This document shows positions 57,065 to 64,000 of a DNA stretch of 64,000 nucleotides, in pieces. Origin of the DNA: Pseudomonadota bacterium. GTDB taxonomy: Bacteria; Pseudomonadota; Gammaproteobacteria; Ga0077536. Under the pieces are notes generated by a model, which searched no databases, was not told the DNA's origin, and worked only from the letters and a program-made list of their open reading frames with translations. Each line of letters begins with the position of its first letter. The first letter of the stretch is position 1. Location of the stretch: the NCBI GenBank assembly GCA_016719885.1, contig JADJYF010000010.1:124001-188000 (forward strand), in the 5' to 3' direction. Both the position numbers and the translations under genes were made by a program.

Positions 57065-58006
57065 TCACGCCCCGTTCAAGGTGAGCGCACCGCTCAGCTC
57101 GCCGACATTCGCCATGCCGTGGCGATCGAGATAGTCCAGCAAACCCGCGTTGATGGATTTCAACAGCAGGGGATCGTAGAAGAGCCCGGTGCCGACGCCC
57201 ACCGCGGTGGCGCCGGCCAGCAGAAACTCGATGGCATCGGCCGCGCACGTCACGCCGCCCTGGCCGATGATGGGGATGCCCAGGGGCCGCGCCACCTGCG
57301 CCACCTGGAAGGTCTTGAACACCGCGATGGGCTTGATGGCCGGTCCCGATACACCGCCCTGGTTGTTGCCGATCACCGGTCGCCGCGCCTCGATGTCGAT
57401 GGCCATGCCCATCAGGGTGTTGATCACGGCAAAACCATTCGTGCCGGCCTCGATGCAACGCCGCGCGTTGTTGGCGATGTCGGTCTGGTTGGGTGAGAGC
57501 TTGGTGATGAGCGGCTTGCTGGTCGCGCGCCGACAGGCCGCCACCACCCGCGCGGACATGTCCGGATCGTTGCCGAAAGTCACGCCGCCTTCCTTGACGT
57601 TGGGGCAGGAGATGTTGATCTCGATGGCGTCGATGGGCGAATCGTCGAAGATACGCGTGACTTCTTCGTATTCCTCGACGGTCGAGCCGGACACGTTGGC
57701 AATGAAGCGCGTTTCCGTGAAATCGAGCTTCGGCAGGATGTCATCGACCACCACGCGCGCGCCGGGATTCTGCAGGCCGATGGCGTTCAACATGCCGCCG
57801 GGCGTCTCGTAGACGCGGTGCGCCGGGTTGCCGAGGCGCGGCGCGAGGGTCGTGCCTTTCAGGCAGATGGCGCCGGCGTCGGCGTTGGAAAAGCCTTCGA
57901 CCCGCGTGTACTCTTCGCCGAAGCCGACGCAGCCCGACAGCAGTACCAGCGGCGTGCGCAGGCGCAGACCGCACAAATCGACAGCCAGTCGCGCCTCATC
58001 GGCCAT
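57065..58006 (-). CDS. pyrD: Dihydroorotate dehydrogenase, class 1 (NAD-type 1B-like)
   Basis: A 313-residue TIM-barrel flavoprotein oxidising dihydroorotate to orotate in pyrimidine synthesis. The catalytic base is Cys134 in NISCPNVKEGG, as in class 1 enzymes, not Ser of the membrane class 2 enzyme usual in gammaproteobacteria. FMN-binding GQGGVTCAADAIEFLLAGA is present. Class 1B enzymes need the PyrK iron-sulfur subunit, and no pyrK is adjacent. It is convergent with the TPR gene and divergent from trmL. Confidence 0.88.
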   Translation of the reverse strand: MADEARLAVDLCGLRLRTPLVLLSGCVGFGEEYTRVEGFSNADAGAICLKGTTLAPRLGNPAHRVYETPGGMLNAIGLQNPGARVVVDDILPKLDFTETRFIANVSGSTVEEYEEVTRIFDDSPIDAIEINISCPNVKEGGVTFGNDPDMSARVVAACRRATSKPLITKLSPNQTDIANNARRCIEAGTNGFAVINTLMGMAIDIEARRPVIGNNQGGVSGPAIKPIAVFKTFQVAQVARPLGIPIIGQGGVTCAADAIEFLLAGATAVGVGTGLFYDPLLLKSINAGLLDYLDRHGMANVGELSGALTLNGA

Positions 58007-58047
58007 GATTTTCGTCCCGCCCGCGAGCCGCGCCTGACCATTGCACC

Positions 58048-58524
58048 GTGTTCAACATCATTCTTTACGAGCCGGAGATTCCGCCGAATAGCGGCAACAT
58101 TATACGGCTGTGTGCCAACAGCGGCGCGCGTCTGCATTTCATCGAACCGCTGGGTTTCACGCTCGACGACCGCCAGCTGCGGCGCGCGGGACTGGACTAC
58201 CACGAGTTCGCCGACATCCGCCAATACGCATCGCTGGACGCGTGCCTGGCGAGCCTCGGCGAAGTGAGCCTGTACGCGTTCACCACCAAGGCCGCCACCT
58301 CGCTGTCCGCTATTCGATTCGCGCGCGACAGCGCCCTGCTGTTCGGGCCGGAATCACGTGGCCTGCCCGACATCGTGCTGGCCGATGTGCCGGCCTCGAG
58401 GCGCGTGCGTATTCCGATGGTGGCGGGCAGCCGCAGCCTGAATCTCTCCAACGCGGTGTCAATCGCCCTGTTCGAAGCCTGGCGGCAGCATGGCTACGCC
58501 GGCAGTACGCCGACCGGCGGCTAG
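58048..58524 (+). CDS. trmL: tRNA (cytidine/uridine-34-2'-O)-methyltransferase TrmL
   Basis: A 158-residue SPOUT methyltransferase that modifies the wobble base of tRNA-Leu. Features: FNIILYEPEIPPNSGNIIRL at the N-terminus, and the knot motifs LLFGPESRGLP and RIPMVAGSRSLNLSNAVSI. It starts with GTG at 58048, 41 bp from the divergent pyrD. Confidence 0.95.
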   Translation: MFNIILYEPEIPPNSGNIIRLCANSGARLHFIEPLGFTLDDRQLRRAGLDYHEFADIRQYASLDACLASLGEVSLYAFTTKAATSLSAIRFARDSALLFGPESRGLPDIVLADVPASRRVRIPMVAGSRSLNLSNAVSIALFEAWRQHGYAGSTPTGG

Positions 58525-58540
58525 GCGGGGAGAAACCTGG

Positions 58541-58561
58541 CGCGCCGCGACGCGCGGCGCG
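58541..58561. other. GC-rich hairpin between trmL and the convergent pilin-like gene
   Basis: CGCGCCGCG and its complement CGCGGCGCG form a 9-bp perfect stem with a 3-nt loop. It has no U-tract on either strand and sits in a 56-bp convergent gap. Confidence 0.55.
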
Positions 58562-58580
58562 TGACTTCAGAAGCCTGCGA

Positions 58581-59018
58581 TCACTCGCAGTCGAGCAATG
58601 CCGGCGAGCTGATCAGCGGCGGATTGACCGAGCTGTCATAGCTCACGGTGCAGGCGCCGGGATGGGCGATGTCGGCCGGCGCGAAACCGTTGCCGCTCAG
58701 CACGTAGCCGTGGCCGACCGGATCCTGCGACAAGGCGGCGCGCAATGCCGAGTGGTCGGCGGGGTAGCCCTCGGCATTGACCTTGACCTCACGGCCCTCG
58801 AGCATCACGGAGGTGCCCTGGGCGCCGGTCGCCACCCATACCGCGTGCACGAGCGCGGTTGAATTGCGCATGGCGCCGGTCAATTCGTCCAGTGCCGCCT
58901 GGCGGGATTCACGCTCGACGTTGGCAAAGCCCGGCAGGGCGAATGCCGACAAGGTGCCGAGAATGACGATCACCGAGATGGTGTCGCTCAAGGAAAAGCG
59001 GTTGCGCAGTTTCTCCAA
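58581..59018 (-). CDS. Type IV pilin-like / pseudopilin-like protein with unusual N-terminus
   Basis: This 145-residue protein (TTG start at 59018 after GGAGG; an ATG at 59051 is the alternative) has one hydrophobic N-terminal helix of pilin shape, FSLSDTISVIVILGTLSAFALPG, shown here only by its position, residues 8-30. The residue before the hydrophobic stretch is Arg instead of Gly, and position 5 is Asp instead of Glu, so the prepilin peptidase site is non-canonical. Two cysteines lie at the C-terminal end (ACTVSYD and LLDCE), as in many pilins. It stands alone; function unknown. Confidence 0.7.
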   Translation of the reverse strand: MEKLRNRFSLSDTISVIVILGTLSAFALPGFANVERESRQAALDELTGAMRNSTALVHAVWVATGAQGTSVMLEGREVKVNAEGYPADHSALRAALSQDPVGHGYVLSGNGFAPADIAHPGACTVSYDSSVNPPLISSPALLDCE

Positions 59019-59118
59019 GGTCCAGCCTCCAGTTCTGACGGGGACAGCCAAGGCGGGCTGTCCTTGACGCTAGCGGCGCGCGTCCCGGGAACTTTAGGCG
59101 GTCAGGGTTGCGGAAGAT

Positions 59119-60120
59119 TCAACGACTCTCGGTGGTCGGGTCGCGCGCCATGAGGTCGCGCACCGCGTCGCGCGGCGTGGTGGCGCCGGCCAGCACGCGC
59201 GCCACCTCGGCGGCGATGGGCATGTCGATGTGCTGGCGCTTGGCCATGGCGGCGATGGCCTGGGCGGTCGTCACGCCTTCCACCAGCGCGCCAACGCTGT
59301 CCTGCGCGGCCGCCACCGACCCGGTCTCGGCCAACGCCATGCCGAAGCGGCGATTGCGCGACTGGTTGTCGGTGCAGGTCAGCACCAGGTCGCCCATGCC
59401 GGACAGGCCCATGAAGGTTTCCATGCGCCCGCCGCGCGCGATGCCGAAGCGCGCGATTTCGGCCAGGCCACGCGTGATCAGCGCGGCGCGGGTGTTGGCG
59501 CCGAGACCCAGGCCATCGGCAATGCCGGCGGCGATGGCAATGACGTTCTTGAGCGCGCCGCCGATCTCCACGCCGACCACGTCATCGGTGTAATAGGGGC
59601 GGAAGGCCGGCCCGTGCATGGCGTTGACGAGTTGCGCGCCGAGCGCCGCGTGGCTCGCGCCGATGGTGATGGCGGCCGGTGCGCCGCGCATGATCTCGAT
59701 CGCGAAGTTGGGGCCCGAGACCTGGGCGAAGGGCAGCCCGGCGCCGAGCACGTCGGCGACTATCTCGTGCGCCATCATGCCGGTGTCGAGTTCGAAGCCC
59801 TTGCTGGCGCAGGCCACGGCCGGCAGGGCCGGCAGCGCCGCCTTGACGTCCCGCAATGCCGAACGCATCACCTGGTAGGGCACCACCAGCATCGCGAACG
59901 CCGGCGTCGGCAGCCCGTCGAGGCTGGCCTGCGGGGTGATGCGGGCATCGAGTTCGACATCGCTCGCGAAGCGCGGATGGTGACGCGTCGCCGCCAGGGC
60001 GGCGATGGTCGCGGCATCCTTGTCGTAGAGCAGCACCTCGCGGCCGGCCCGCGCGCAGACGCTGGCGAGCGCGGTGCCCCAGGCCCCCGCGCCCACCACC
60101 AGCACCGGCGCGTGCTGCAT
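59119..60120 (-). CDS. gpsA: Glycerol-3-phosphate dehydrogenase [NAD(P)+]
   Basis: A 333-residue enzyme making sn-glycerol-3-phosphate from DHAP for phospholipid synthesis. It has the Rossmann motif VVGAGAWGTALA, the ACASKGFE segment with catalytic Lys, and GALKNVIAIAAGIADGLGLG. It follows secB by 15 bp, the conserved secB-gpsA pair. Confidence 0.96.
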   Translation of the reverse strand: MQHAPVLVVGAGAWGTALASVCARAGREVLLYDKDAATIAALAATRHHPRFASDVELDARITPQASLDGLPTPAFAMLVVPYQVMRSALRDVKAALPALPAVACASKGFELDTGMMAHEIVADVLGAGLPFAQVSGPNFAIEIMRGAPAAITIGASHAALGAQLVNAMHGPAFRPYYTDDVVGVEIGGALKNVIAIAAGIADGLGLGANTRAALITRGLAEIARFGIARGGRMETFMGLSGMGDLVLTCTDNQSRNRRFGMALAETGSVAAAQDSVGALVEGVTTAQAIAAMAKRQHIDMPIAAEVARVLAGATTPRDAVRDLMARDPTTESR

Positions 60121-60135
60121 GCCCGCCGCCCGCGC

Positions 60136-60630
60136 CTAGTGCGCGGCGCCTTGCGGACTGTTGTTGCCGGCCATGCGCCGTTGCAGTTCCTGCGCGTACA
60201 GGATCTCGAAATTGACCGGCGCCAGCAGCAGCTGCGGGAAGCCGCCCTTGGTCACGAGATCGCAGATCGCTTCGCGTGCGAAGGGGAACAGGGTGTTCGG
60301 GCAGGCGGTCGCGAGAATCGCGCCCAGGTGCTCTTCGGGAAAGCCGCGGATGGTGAAGATGCCCGCCTGCTGCACTTCGACCAGGTACACCGTGCGCTCT
60401 TCCTGGCGCACCTTGACCGTCACCGTCAGCACCACCTCGTGGTTCTCGGCATCCAGTGCGGTGGTGCGATTGGCGAAATGCACATCGGCCGTGGGGTTCA
60501 GTTCGCCGGTGAAGACCGCCGGCGAGTTGGGCGCCTCGAACGAGACGTCCTTCACATATATCTTCTGGATCGCGAGCTGGCCGGTGATTGCCTGTTGGCC
60601 TGCCGCCTGCGCGTTATTGTCGTCCGCCAT
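60136..60630 (-). CDS. secB: Protein-export chaperone SecB
   Basis: A 164-residue SecB that keeps preproteins unfolded and hands them to SecA. LAIQKIYVKDVSFEAPNSPA and FPFAREAICDLVTKGGFPQL are diagnostic. It lies between a rhodanese-domain membrane protein and gpsA, the same order as yibN-(grxC)-secB-gpsA in E. coli; grxC is missing here. Confidence 0.97.
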   Translation of the reverse strand: MADDNNAQAAGQQAITGQLAIQKIYVKDVSFEAPNSPAVFTGELNPTADVHFANRTTALDAENHEVVLTVTVKVRQEERTVYLVEVQQAGIFTIRGFPEEHLGAILATACPNTLFPFAREAICDLVTKGGFPQLLLAPVNFEILYAQELQRRMAGNNSPQGAAH

Positions 60631-60690
60631 GACTGTCGGGCTCCCGTGCGTGAATAGGAATGAGGAAATGGATGTCCGGGCGGCCGGCGA

Positions 60691-61104
60691 TTAGCCGACC
60701 GCGATCGGCAGGTTCTCGGCGCGCCACGCGCCTATGCCGCCTTTCAGCGCATGCACCTGGGCAAAGCCCTGCAGCTTGAGTTCGCGCGCCGCCTGGCCAG
60801 CGAGGTTACCGCTCATGCAGCACACGATGATCGGCTTGTCGCCGAGCTTCTTGAGCTTCTCGCCGACCTTGGGCAGGTCGGCCAGTGGAAAGTGCACCGC
60901 GTCGATGATGTGACCGGCGGCGAAATCCTCGGCGCTGCGGATGTCGACCACCACCGCGCCTTCGCGATTGATCAGGGACACCGCCTCCTGGGCCGGGATG
61001 CCGCCAACGGAGGTGATGGTGTTGGCCACCAGGAGTCCGAGCAGCACTGAAAATGCTGTGACCAGCATCCAGTGGTTCAAGGCGAATTCGCTCAAATGTT
61101 GCAT
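60691..61104 (-). CDS. Membrane-anchored rhodanese-like protein (YibN type)
   Basis: A 137-residue protein with one N-terminal membrane helix (residues about 12-32) and a rhodanese domain. The active loop reads CCMSGNLA, with Cys96 as the likely persulfide carrier. The start at 61104 (MQHLSEFALNHWML) fits YibN homologues; the frame is open 27 codons further. It lies upstream of secB on the same strand and is divergent from gpmI, as yibN is in E. coli. Confidence 0.92.
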   Translation of the reverse strand: MQHLSEFALNHWMLVTAFSVLLGLLVANTITSVGGIPAQEAVSLINREGAVVVDIRSAEDFAAGHIIDAVHFPLADLPKVGEKLKKLGDKPIIVCCMSGNLAGQAARELKLQGFAQVHALKGGIGAWRAENLPIAVG

Positions 61105-61243
61105 GGTGATGAAGACGGATGCGGGTGAGGGCCGAGGGTAAAACCGTGTGTCGCGCGACGGTCGGCGCGTGGCCGTATGATACACTCAAACCCTGCTTCC
61201 GGAATCGACAAACCCGTTCAATAACAACGCCCGAAACAGCACG

Positions 61244-62815
61244 ATGCCGTACGCCAAACACCCTGTCATGTTGATCGTCCTCGACGGTTGGGGCCACAGC
61301 GAGGACCCGCAGTACAACGCCATCCACAGCGCGCGCACGCCGGTCTGGGATGAACTGTGGTCGCGCTGCCCGCACGGCCTCATCCGCTGTTCCGGCACCG
61401 ATGTTGGCCTGCCGGATCAGCAGATGGGCAATTCCGAAGTCGGGCACATGCACATCGGCGCCGGGCGTTTGATCGACCAGGACTTCTCGCGCATCGGCAA
61501 GGCCATCGCCAGCGGCGAATTCGCGCGCAACCCGGTACTGGCCGGCGCCTGCGCCAAGGCTGCCCGCACCGATCGCGCCGTGCATATCATGGGGCTCGCC
61601 TCGCCGGGCGGCGTGCACAGTCACGAAGACCACATGCTCGCGCTGATGGATCTCGCCCACGCCCAGGGCGTGAAGCGCGTCTACGTGCACGCCTTTCTCG
61701 ATGGTCGCGACACCCCGCCGCAGAGCGCGGCCGCCACCCTCGCGCGTCTCGATGAGCATGCCCGCGCGCTCGGCAACGCGCGCGTGGCGTCCATCATCGG
61801 CCGCTACTTCGCCATGGACCGCAACAACAAGTGGGAGCGTGTCGCGCCAGCCTACGAACTGCTGGTCAATGGTCGCGCCGCGCACAGCGCGGCCGATGCC
61901 GCCAGCGCTTTGCAGGCCGCCTACGCACGCAACGAGACGGACGAATTCGTCGCCGCCACCGTGATCGAGTCGGCCGCCGCGCCCCATCACGAAATCGCCG
62001 ATGGCGACGTGGTGATTTTCGCCAACTTCCGCGCCGATCGCGCCCGCCAGTTGACCAGCGCCATGACCAGCGCGAACTTCGACAACTTCCCGCGCTCGCG
62101 CGTGCCCGCCCTCGGCGAGTTCGTGTGCATGACCAACTACAGCGAAGCGTTCGAATTGCCGGTGGCCTTCGACGCCAGCGACCTGGTCAACACCTTCGGC
62201 GCGGTGCTGGAGCAGCACGGCCTGCGCCAGCTGCGCATCGCCGAAACCGAGAAATACGCCCACGTCACGTTCTTCTTCAACGGCGGCGAAGAGAAGGTAT
62301 TCGAGGGCGAAGACCGCATCCTGGTGCCGTCGCCCAATGTCGCGACCTACGATCTCGACCCCGCCATGAGCGCCGCCGAAGTGACGGACAAGCTGGTCGA
62401 AGCGCTGCACAGCGAAACCTACGACGCCATCATCTGCAATTTCGCCAATGCCGACATGGTCGGGCATACCGGCAACTTCGAAGCCACCGTGCAATGTATA
62501 GAAGTGCTGGACGCGTGCCTGGGGCGCGTGCTGGCCGCCGCTCGCGCCCACGGCGTGGACGTGCTCATCACCGCCGACCACGGCAATGCCGAGAAGATGC
62601 GCGAGCATGATCACGGCACGCTGAGTCCGCATACCGCGCACACCAGCAACGTGGTGCCGCTGGTCTACGTCGGACGCGCCGCCGAAATGGCCGACGACGG
62701 CAGCCTCGCCGACGTCGCGCCGACCATGCTGGCGCTGATGGGCATCGACATTCCGCGCGAAATGACCGGCCATGCGCTGGTGGCGCTTAAAGCGGGCGCA
62801 CAGAACGCTGCTTGA
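61244..62815 (+). CDS. gpmI: 2,3-bisphosphoglycerate-independent phosphoglycerate mutase
   Basis: A 523-residue manganese enzyme of the alkaline phosphatase superfamily that interconverts 3- and 2-phosphoglycerate in glycolysis. Catalytic Ser64 is in QMGNSEVGH, the N-terminal metal Asp in LIVLDGWGH, and further metal ligands lie in ITADHGNAEKM. It is divergent from the rhodanese gene. The usual next gene, an EnvC-type amidase activator, is absent and a CtpA-type protease follows directly. Confidence 0.96.
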   Translation: MPYAKHPVMLIVLDGWGHSEDPQYNAIHSARTPVWDELWSRCPHGLIRCSGTDVGLPDQQMGNSEVGHMHIGAGRLIDQDFSRIGKAIASGEFARNPVLAGACAKAARTDRAVHIMGLASPGGVHSHEDHMLALMDLAHAQGVKRVYVHAFLDGRDTPPQSAAATLARLDEHARALGNARVASIIGRYFAMDRNNKWERVAPAYELLVNGRAAHSAADAASALQAAYARNETDEFVAATVIESAAAPHHEIADGDVVIFANFRADRARQLTSAMTSANFDNFPRSRVPALGEFVCMTNYSEAFELPVAFDASDLVNTFGAVLEQHGLRQLRIAETEKYAHVTFFFNGGEEKVFEGEDRILVPSPNVATYDLDPAMSAAEVTDKLVEALHSETYDAIICNFANADMVGHTGNFEATVQCIEVLDACLGRVLAAARAHGVDVLITADHGNAEKMREHDHGTLSPHTAHTSNVVPLVYVGRAAEMADDGSLADVAPTMLALMGIDIPREMTGHALVALKAGAQNAA

Positions 62816-62827
62816 AGTCCTCGTGTA

Positions 62828-62849
62828 CCGCGCGTCGTTCGACGCGCGG
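62828..62849 (+). other. GC-rich hairpin after gpmI
   Basis: CCGCGCGTCG and its complement CGACGCGCGG form a 10-bp palindrome with a 2-nt centre, 12 bp after the gpmI stop. No U-tract follows. It resembles other U-less hairpins in this window placed at gene ends. Confidence 0.55.
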
Positions 62850-62968
62850 CGCGGCGCTCTATCCCCTCAGCCGCGCTGCCGGTATGCTGCAAAGTCGCCG
62901 TGGCGGGCCGGAACTCGGCCCACGCCTGGCTCTCATACCGACGAACGAACCATGAGTGACCACCCTCC

Positions 62969-64000
62969 ATGTTGAAGTCCATCGCGCGCCGCGCCTTCCT
63001 TCCGCTGGCGTTCACCGCCTTCGTCAGTCTGGGCGCAGTCGCGGATGACGGTGGCAAGAGCGCGCCCGCCGCGCCCGACGCGACACCGGGCGTCGCGCCC
63101 GAGCAAAGCGAAGACAGCAACACCGGCAAAGCGACGGCAACCGCGGTCGAGCCGATCCCGGTGGACGACATCCGCGTGCTGGTGGAGGTGCTGCACAAGA
63201 TCAAGAGCGACTACGTCGAAGCCATCGACGACAAGACCCTCATCGAGAACGCCATGCGCGGCATGCTGTCCGGTCTCGATCCGCATTCGGCCTATCTCGA
63301 TGCCGACGACTACACGGACCTGCAGGAAGGCACCTCCGGCGAATTCGGCGGTCTCGGCATCGAGGTCGGCATGGAGGAAGGCTTCGTCAAGGTCATCTCG
63401 CCGATCGACGACACGCCGGCGCAGCAGGCCGGCGTGCAGGCCGGCGACACTATCATCAAGCTCGACGACACGCTCGTGAAGGGCATGTCGATCAACGATG
63501 CGGTGAAGAAGATGCGCGGCAAGCCGGGCAGCGACATCACGCTCACCATCCTGCGCGAAGGCGAACAGAAGCCGCTGACCTTCAAGCTGACGCGGGCGCT
63601 TATCAAGGTGGCGAGCGTGCGCAGCCGCCTGCTCGAACCCGGCTATGGCTACATCCGCGTGTCGCAGTTCCAGGCCGCCACCGGCGAAGATGTCATCAAG
63701 CAGCTCGGCGAGTTGAAAGCCAAGTCGGGCGACAAGCTCAACGGTCTCATTCTCGATCTGCGCAACAACCCCGGCGGCATCCTGGGCGCGGCGGTGTCGA
63801 TTTCCGACGCCTTCCTCGAGTCCGGCAAGATCGTCTACACCGATGGCCGCGTGGCGGATTCCAAGCTCGAGTTCTCGGCCAAGCCGCCGGATATGCTGAA
63901 CGGCGCGCCGTTGATCGTGCTGATCAACGAAGGTTCGGCCTCGGCCTCGGAAATCGTCGCCGGCGCGCTGCAGGATCGCGGCCGCGCGCTGATCATGGGG
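62969..64000 (+). CDS. S41 family carboxy-terminal processing protease (CtpA-type), 3' end beyond window
   Basis: The first 344 residues of a periplasmic S41 protease are present. A signal peptide (about residues 1-25, FLPLAFTAFVSLGAVA) is followed by the N-terminal helical part (DPHSAYLDADDY), a PDZ domain (about 110-190, EFGGLGIEVGMEEGFVKVIS) and the protease core. The core contains the catalytic serine in EGSASASEIVAGALQD; the catalytic lysine should follow beyond the edge. The ATG at 62969 has no good ribosome binding site and overlaps the end of a 7-codon mini-frame starting at 62952. Confidence 0.92.
   Translation, partial: MLKSIARRAFLPLAFTAFVSLGAVADDGGKSAPAAPDATPGVAPEQSEDSNTGKATATAVEPIPVDDIRVLVEVLHKIKSDYVEAIDDKTLIENAMRGMLSGLDPHSAYLDADDYTDLQEGTSGEFGGLGIEVGMEEGFVKVISPIDDTPAQQAGVQAGDTIIKLDDTLVKGMSINDAVKKMRGKPGSDITLTILREGEQKPLTFKLTRALIKVASVRSRLLEPGYGYIRVSQFQAATGEDVIKQLGELKAKSGDKLNGLILDLRNNPGGILGAAVSISDAFLESGKIVYTDGRVADSKLEFSAKPPDMLNGAPLIVLINEGSASASEIVAGALQDRGRALIMG

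Overview
The window reads as a chromosomal segment of a GC-rich gammaproteobacterium. The evidence is the gene order tRNA-Tyr/Gly/Thr-tuf-tRNA-Trp-secE-nusG-rplKAJL-rpoBC-rpsLG-fusA-tuf-S10-spc-alpha, the neighbourhoods topA-smg-dprA-LysM gene/def-fmt-rsmB-DUF4390 gene-ntrYX and gpsA-secB-rhodanese gene/gpmI-ctpA, and CCA-encoding tRNA genes. The sequence alone does not give genus or order.

Layout. (1) 1-8214: an accessory catabolic island of small divergent and convergent units: a thiolase (cut by the window edge), an amidohydrolase, an AraC-type regulator, a luciferase-like flavin monooxygenase, two crotonases, a zinc alcohol dehydrogenase and an HMG-CoA-lyase-type enzyme. Together they suggest oxygenation, oxidation and CoA-ester cleavage of an unidentified carbon source. 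(2) 8459-10915: an orphan membrane hybrid histidine kinase (6-TM sensor, HisKA, HATPase, receiver, Hpt), clearly poorer in GC than its surroundings. (3) 11213-42926, all on the minus strand: about 32 kb of uninterrupted translation and transcription genes, from a tRNA-Tyr promoter at about 42950 down to a terminator after rplQ at 11156-11186. It holds two tuf genes encoding the same protein, and a compact promoter/inverted repeat/terminator element between rpoC and rpsL. (4) 42986-49539, minus: tsaC, purE, topA, smg, dprA and a LysM protein. (5) 49702-57058, plus: def, fmt, rsmB, a DUF4390 gene, an NtrY-type kinase, an NtrX-type regulator and a TPR protein, mostly overlapping. (6) 57065-64000: mixed housekeeping genes (class 1 dihydroorotate dehydrogenase, trmL, a pilin-like protein, gpsA, secB, a rhodanese protein, gpmI) and the 5' part of a CtpA-type S41 protease cut by the window end.

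How it fits together: most of the window is the core gene-expression apparatus (transcription: rpoABC, nusG; translation: 30 ribosomal protein genes, EF-Tu twice, EF-G, tRNAs, def/fmt, tsaC, rsmB, trmL; protein export: secY, secE, secB). I found no CRISPR array, insertion sequence, prophage or rRNA gene. The points most worth a second look are the consensus promoter that runs straight into an intrinsic terminator between rpoC and rpsL, an NtrX homologue that has lost the sigma-54 contact loop and the Walker B acid, a crotonase lacking both catalytic glutamates, and the low-GC orphan hybrid kinase.
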